Shown here one piece after another: positions 30,674-32,251 of a DNA stretch of 32,251 nucleotides. The stretch spans positions 1 through 32,251 of the forward strand of contig NZ_FNNN01000039.1 in the NCBI RefSeq assembly GCF_900106755.1. Reading direction: 5' to 3'. The DNA is from Bacteroides faecis MAJ27. Lineage in GTDB: Bacteria; Bacteroidota; Bacteroidia; Bacteroidales; Bacteroidaceae. The position numbers and the translations under genes are program-made. How positions within the stretch are numbered: the stretch's first letter is position 1; every line of letters begins with the position of its first letter. The notes under the pieces were generated by a model that was not told the DNA's origin, did no database searches, and saw only the letters and a program-made list of their open reading frames with translations.

Positions 30674-32137
30674 ATGAAAAAACTACTATTCTATTTATTC
30701 ATTCTATGCAGCACTTCCGCAGTTGCCCAAAATGGAACGACTTTTGAAGTTGAGCAACTCTCCAAACCCGAAAAGTTACATCCTGTGGCTTCGCCTGATG
30801 AAATCTACAGATACCTGATGTTATCTGATAATGAATTAACCATTAGAATTACAGAAAAAGACATCTGGAAACCTCCATTTAATGTAATTGCCAAAAGTGA
30901 ATCTCCTGACAGTTTAGTACATTTTGGGTATAATTCTTTTTTCCGCGGTATGTATCAGGCTTATGCAGATCATAGACCGTTCGTTTTATCACCGGATATG
31001 ATTTGGTTACTGATTAGCCAAGGTTTTGCCCAACACGTGAATGCCAACCATGAGTCTTTGAGAAAATATTTTGTAGATTTCTCCGGGAAACAATCTTTAG
31101 TTGTACAATCCAATAAGAAACTGGAAGACCCGAGTCTTTCATGGGAAGAAATGCTCCCTCAGTTTACGGAACAGATAAGAAAAGAGGTAGGAGGTAATCT
31201 GGTCGAAACACTCACTTGTAATTTCTCTACAACGACTTCTTTGGAAAAGACCGTTTCTGAGATAACAATAATGGAAACGGTGAAATCATACTTCGAATTT
31301 ATCACCATAATGATTGCTTGCGGTATTCCGGAAATCACGCTTGAAGGCACACCACAAGACTGGGAAAAAGTTTTAAATAAAGCCAGAGAACTAAAAGAAT
31401 ATAAACTTGAATGGTGGATATCACAACTTGAACCTCTTTTGGAGGAGTTTGTGAAGGCATCAAAGGGGACCGTTAACCAAGAGTTTTGGCGTAATATGTT
31501 TAAATGTCATTCGCCAAAGTCATGTGGAGCTCCCGAGACTTTTGATGGATGGATCATTAAATTCTTTCCTTATGACAATGAAGGAAAAAGAAATAATCTA
31601 AAACAGATTGTGGGTCGTAAAAAACTTCCGAGCGAGATAGTAAAAGTTGATTTAAAGTATATTGAAGCATACAATGATACCGTGATTGAAACACCACTGG
31701 AACTGTGGTCCGGTTTCATCGGACTCAAACAAAACAATGAGAGTTTTGCCCTGAGACCACAAATCGGCTGGATGGTCAGAAAGAAAAGCACAGATAACAC
31801 CCGGCTCATTAACAAATTAAAAGCCGATGCCAAAACAGGAGGTTTTGGCAGGGGTATCAACCTTAGAGTGAAAGAGTTCCCTTCCATACTGCTGAAACTT
31901 GAAGAAATAAAACAGTTGGAGCTTACCTTCATTAATGAAATTGATATACCGGACGAACTTTCAAAAGTGAAAATCGAAAGGTTAGAGCTATCCGGCAAGA
32001 TTACGGAAGAAGGAATACAACGTATCAAAAGCTTGTTTCCAAATACAAATCTGAAAATAAACAGAAAGAATATAACAGAAATATCACCTGGTAATTCCCA
32101 GAGACAGAAAGGAATAATCGGTATTACGTATGAATAG
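30674..32137 (+). CDS. Exported DUF4419 domain protein
   Basis: This 487-residue protein has signal peptide MKKLLFYLFILCSTSAVAQ. The mature part shows the DUF4419 pattern: FGYNSFFRGMYQAYADHRPF, LSPDMIWLLISQGFAQHVNA, then YFVDFSGKQSL, LVETLTCNFSTTTSLEKTVS, GIPEITLEGTPQDWEKV and FDGWIIKFFPYD. The C-terminal part (about 400-470) repeats ELTFINEIDIPDELSKVKIE-like strands and may be a small separate domain. The family's function is unknown; it occurs in bacteria and fungi. It is a single gene with its own promoter and terminator. The domain call is firm and no activity can be given. Confidence 0.85.
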   Translation: MKKLLFYLFILCSTSAVAQNGTTFEVEQLSKPEKLHPVASPDEIYRYLMLSDNELTIRITEKDIWKPPFNVIAKSESPDSLVHFGYNSFFRGMYQAYADHRPFVLSPDMIWLLISQGFAQHVNANHESLRKYFVDFSGKQSLVVQSNKKLEDPSLSWEEMLPQFTEQIRKEVGGNLVETLTCNFSTTTSLEKTVSEITIMETVKSYFEFITIMIACGIPEITLEGTPQDWEKVLNKARELKEYKLEWWISQLEPLLEEFVKASKGTVNQEFWRNMFKCHSPKSCGAPETFDGWIIKFFPYDNEGKRNNLKQIVGRKKLPSEIVKVDLKYIEAYNDTVIETPLELWSGFIGLKQNNESFALRPQIGWMVRKKSTDNTRLINKLKADAKTGGFGRGINLRVKEFPSILLKLEEIKQLELTFINEIDIPDELSKVKIERLELSGKITEEGIQRIKSLFPNTNLKINRKNITEISPGNSQRQKGIIGITYE

Positions 32138-32185
32138 AAATAAGGGCTGAATTCACAGGGACTATCCATCTGATTGTGTAAATAG

Positions 32186-32217
32186 AAAACTACGGGATTT
32201 TTCTCGTAGTTTTTTTA
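32186..32217 (+). terminator. Rho-independent terminator after the DUF4419 gene
   Basis: AAAACTACGGGA (32186-32197), loop TTTT, TCTCGTAGTTTT (32202-32213, one G-U pair), continuing as a T run to 32216. Confidence 0.9.
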
Positions 32218-32226
32218 TTTATGTAT

Positions 32227-32234
32227 TAACTTTG
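32227..32234 (+). promoter_or_regulatory. Promoter -7 element leading out of the window
   Basis: TAACTTTG matches TAnnTTTG just after the terminator. Any gene it serves begins beyond the right edge. Confidence 0.45.
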
Positions 32235-32251
32235 TAAAAATCAGATTTAAT

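Overview
The window looks like chromosome of a gut Bacteroides, close to the B. thetaiotaomicron/ovatus group. Three things point this way. Many genes follow the Bacteroidetes promoter element TAnnTTTG. Start codons mostly lack Shine-Dalgarno sequences. The gene families are typical of the genus: DUF1080, exported TIM-barrel epimerase, fused ResB/CcsA, zapA-rny, heparinase-like lyase and DUF4419. The species is inferred from gene content only. I see no rRNA, tRNA, CRISPR array or intact insertion sequence.

Layout. (1) 1-1703, plus strand: the end of a keto-sugar type operon (a partial DUF1080 protein and an exported TIM-barrel epimerase). (2) 1704-2369: a gene graveyard, with the 5' relic of a Fic-family gene, a 27-bp perfect inverted repeat and a frameshifted coding remnant. 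(3) 2370-16677, minus strand: one compact run of eleven genes, probably a single operon, read from 16677 downwards. It encodes an exported SMP-30-like protein, two small paralogous membrane proteins, an FGGY kinase, a zinc-type dehydrogenase, deoxyribose-phosphate-aldolase-family DeoC, two exported di-heme c beta-propeller proteins, a haemless propeller, a Rid/chorismatase-like protein and a fused ResB/CcsA cytochrome c maturation protein. (4) 16678-17473: a long intergenic region with large hairpins and alternating purine-pyrimidine tracts. (5) 17474-20597, plus strand: a coiled-coil protein and ZapA, RNase Y, and CutC. (6) 20581-25876, minus strand: an oxaloacetate-decarboxylase-type beta subunit with a small OadG-like protein, a cysteine-rich exported protein, and a large transglutaminase lipoprotein. 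(7) 26202-26339, plus strand: a 45-residue protein with its own promoter and terminator. (8) 26416-30461, minus strand: an exported beta-sandwich protein, a heparinase II/III-like lyase, four 22-bp tandem repeats, and DNA polymerase IV. (9) 30674-32137, plus strand: a DUF4419 protein, followed by a terminator and a promoter that leads out of the window.

The most interesting part is region 3. It puts a cytoplasmic polyol/ketose route (dehydrogenase, kinase, aldolase), a possible two-subunit uptake system and a periplasmic c-haem redox module with its own haem-attachment protein under what looks like one promoter. I read it as a pathway that oxidises and then splits an unidentified sugar, polyol or glycoside. 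That function is inference; the gene order, haem motifs and catalytic residues are visible in the sequence.
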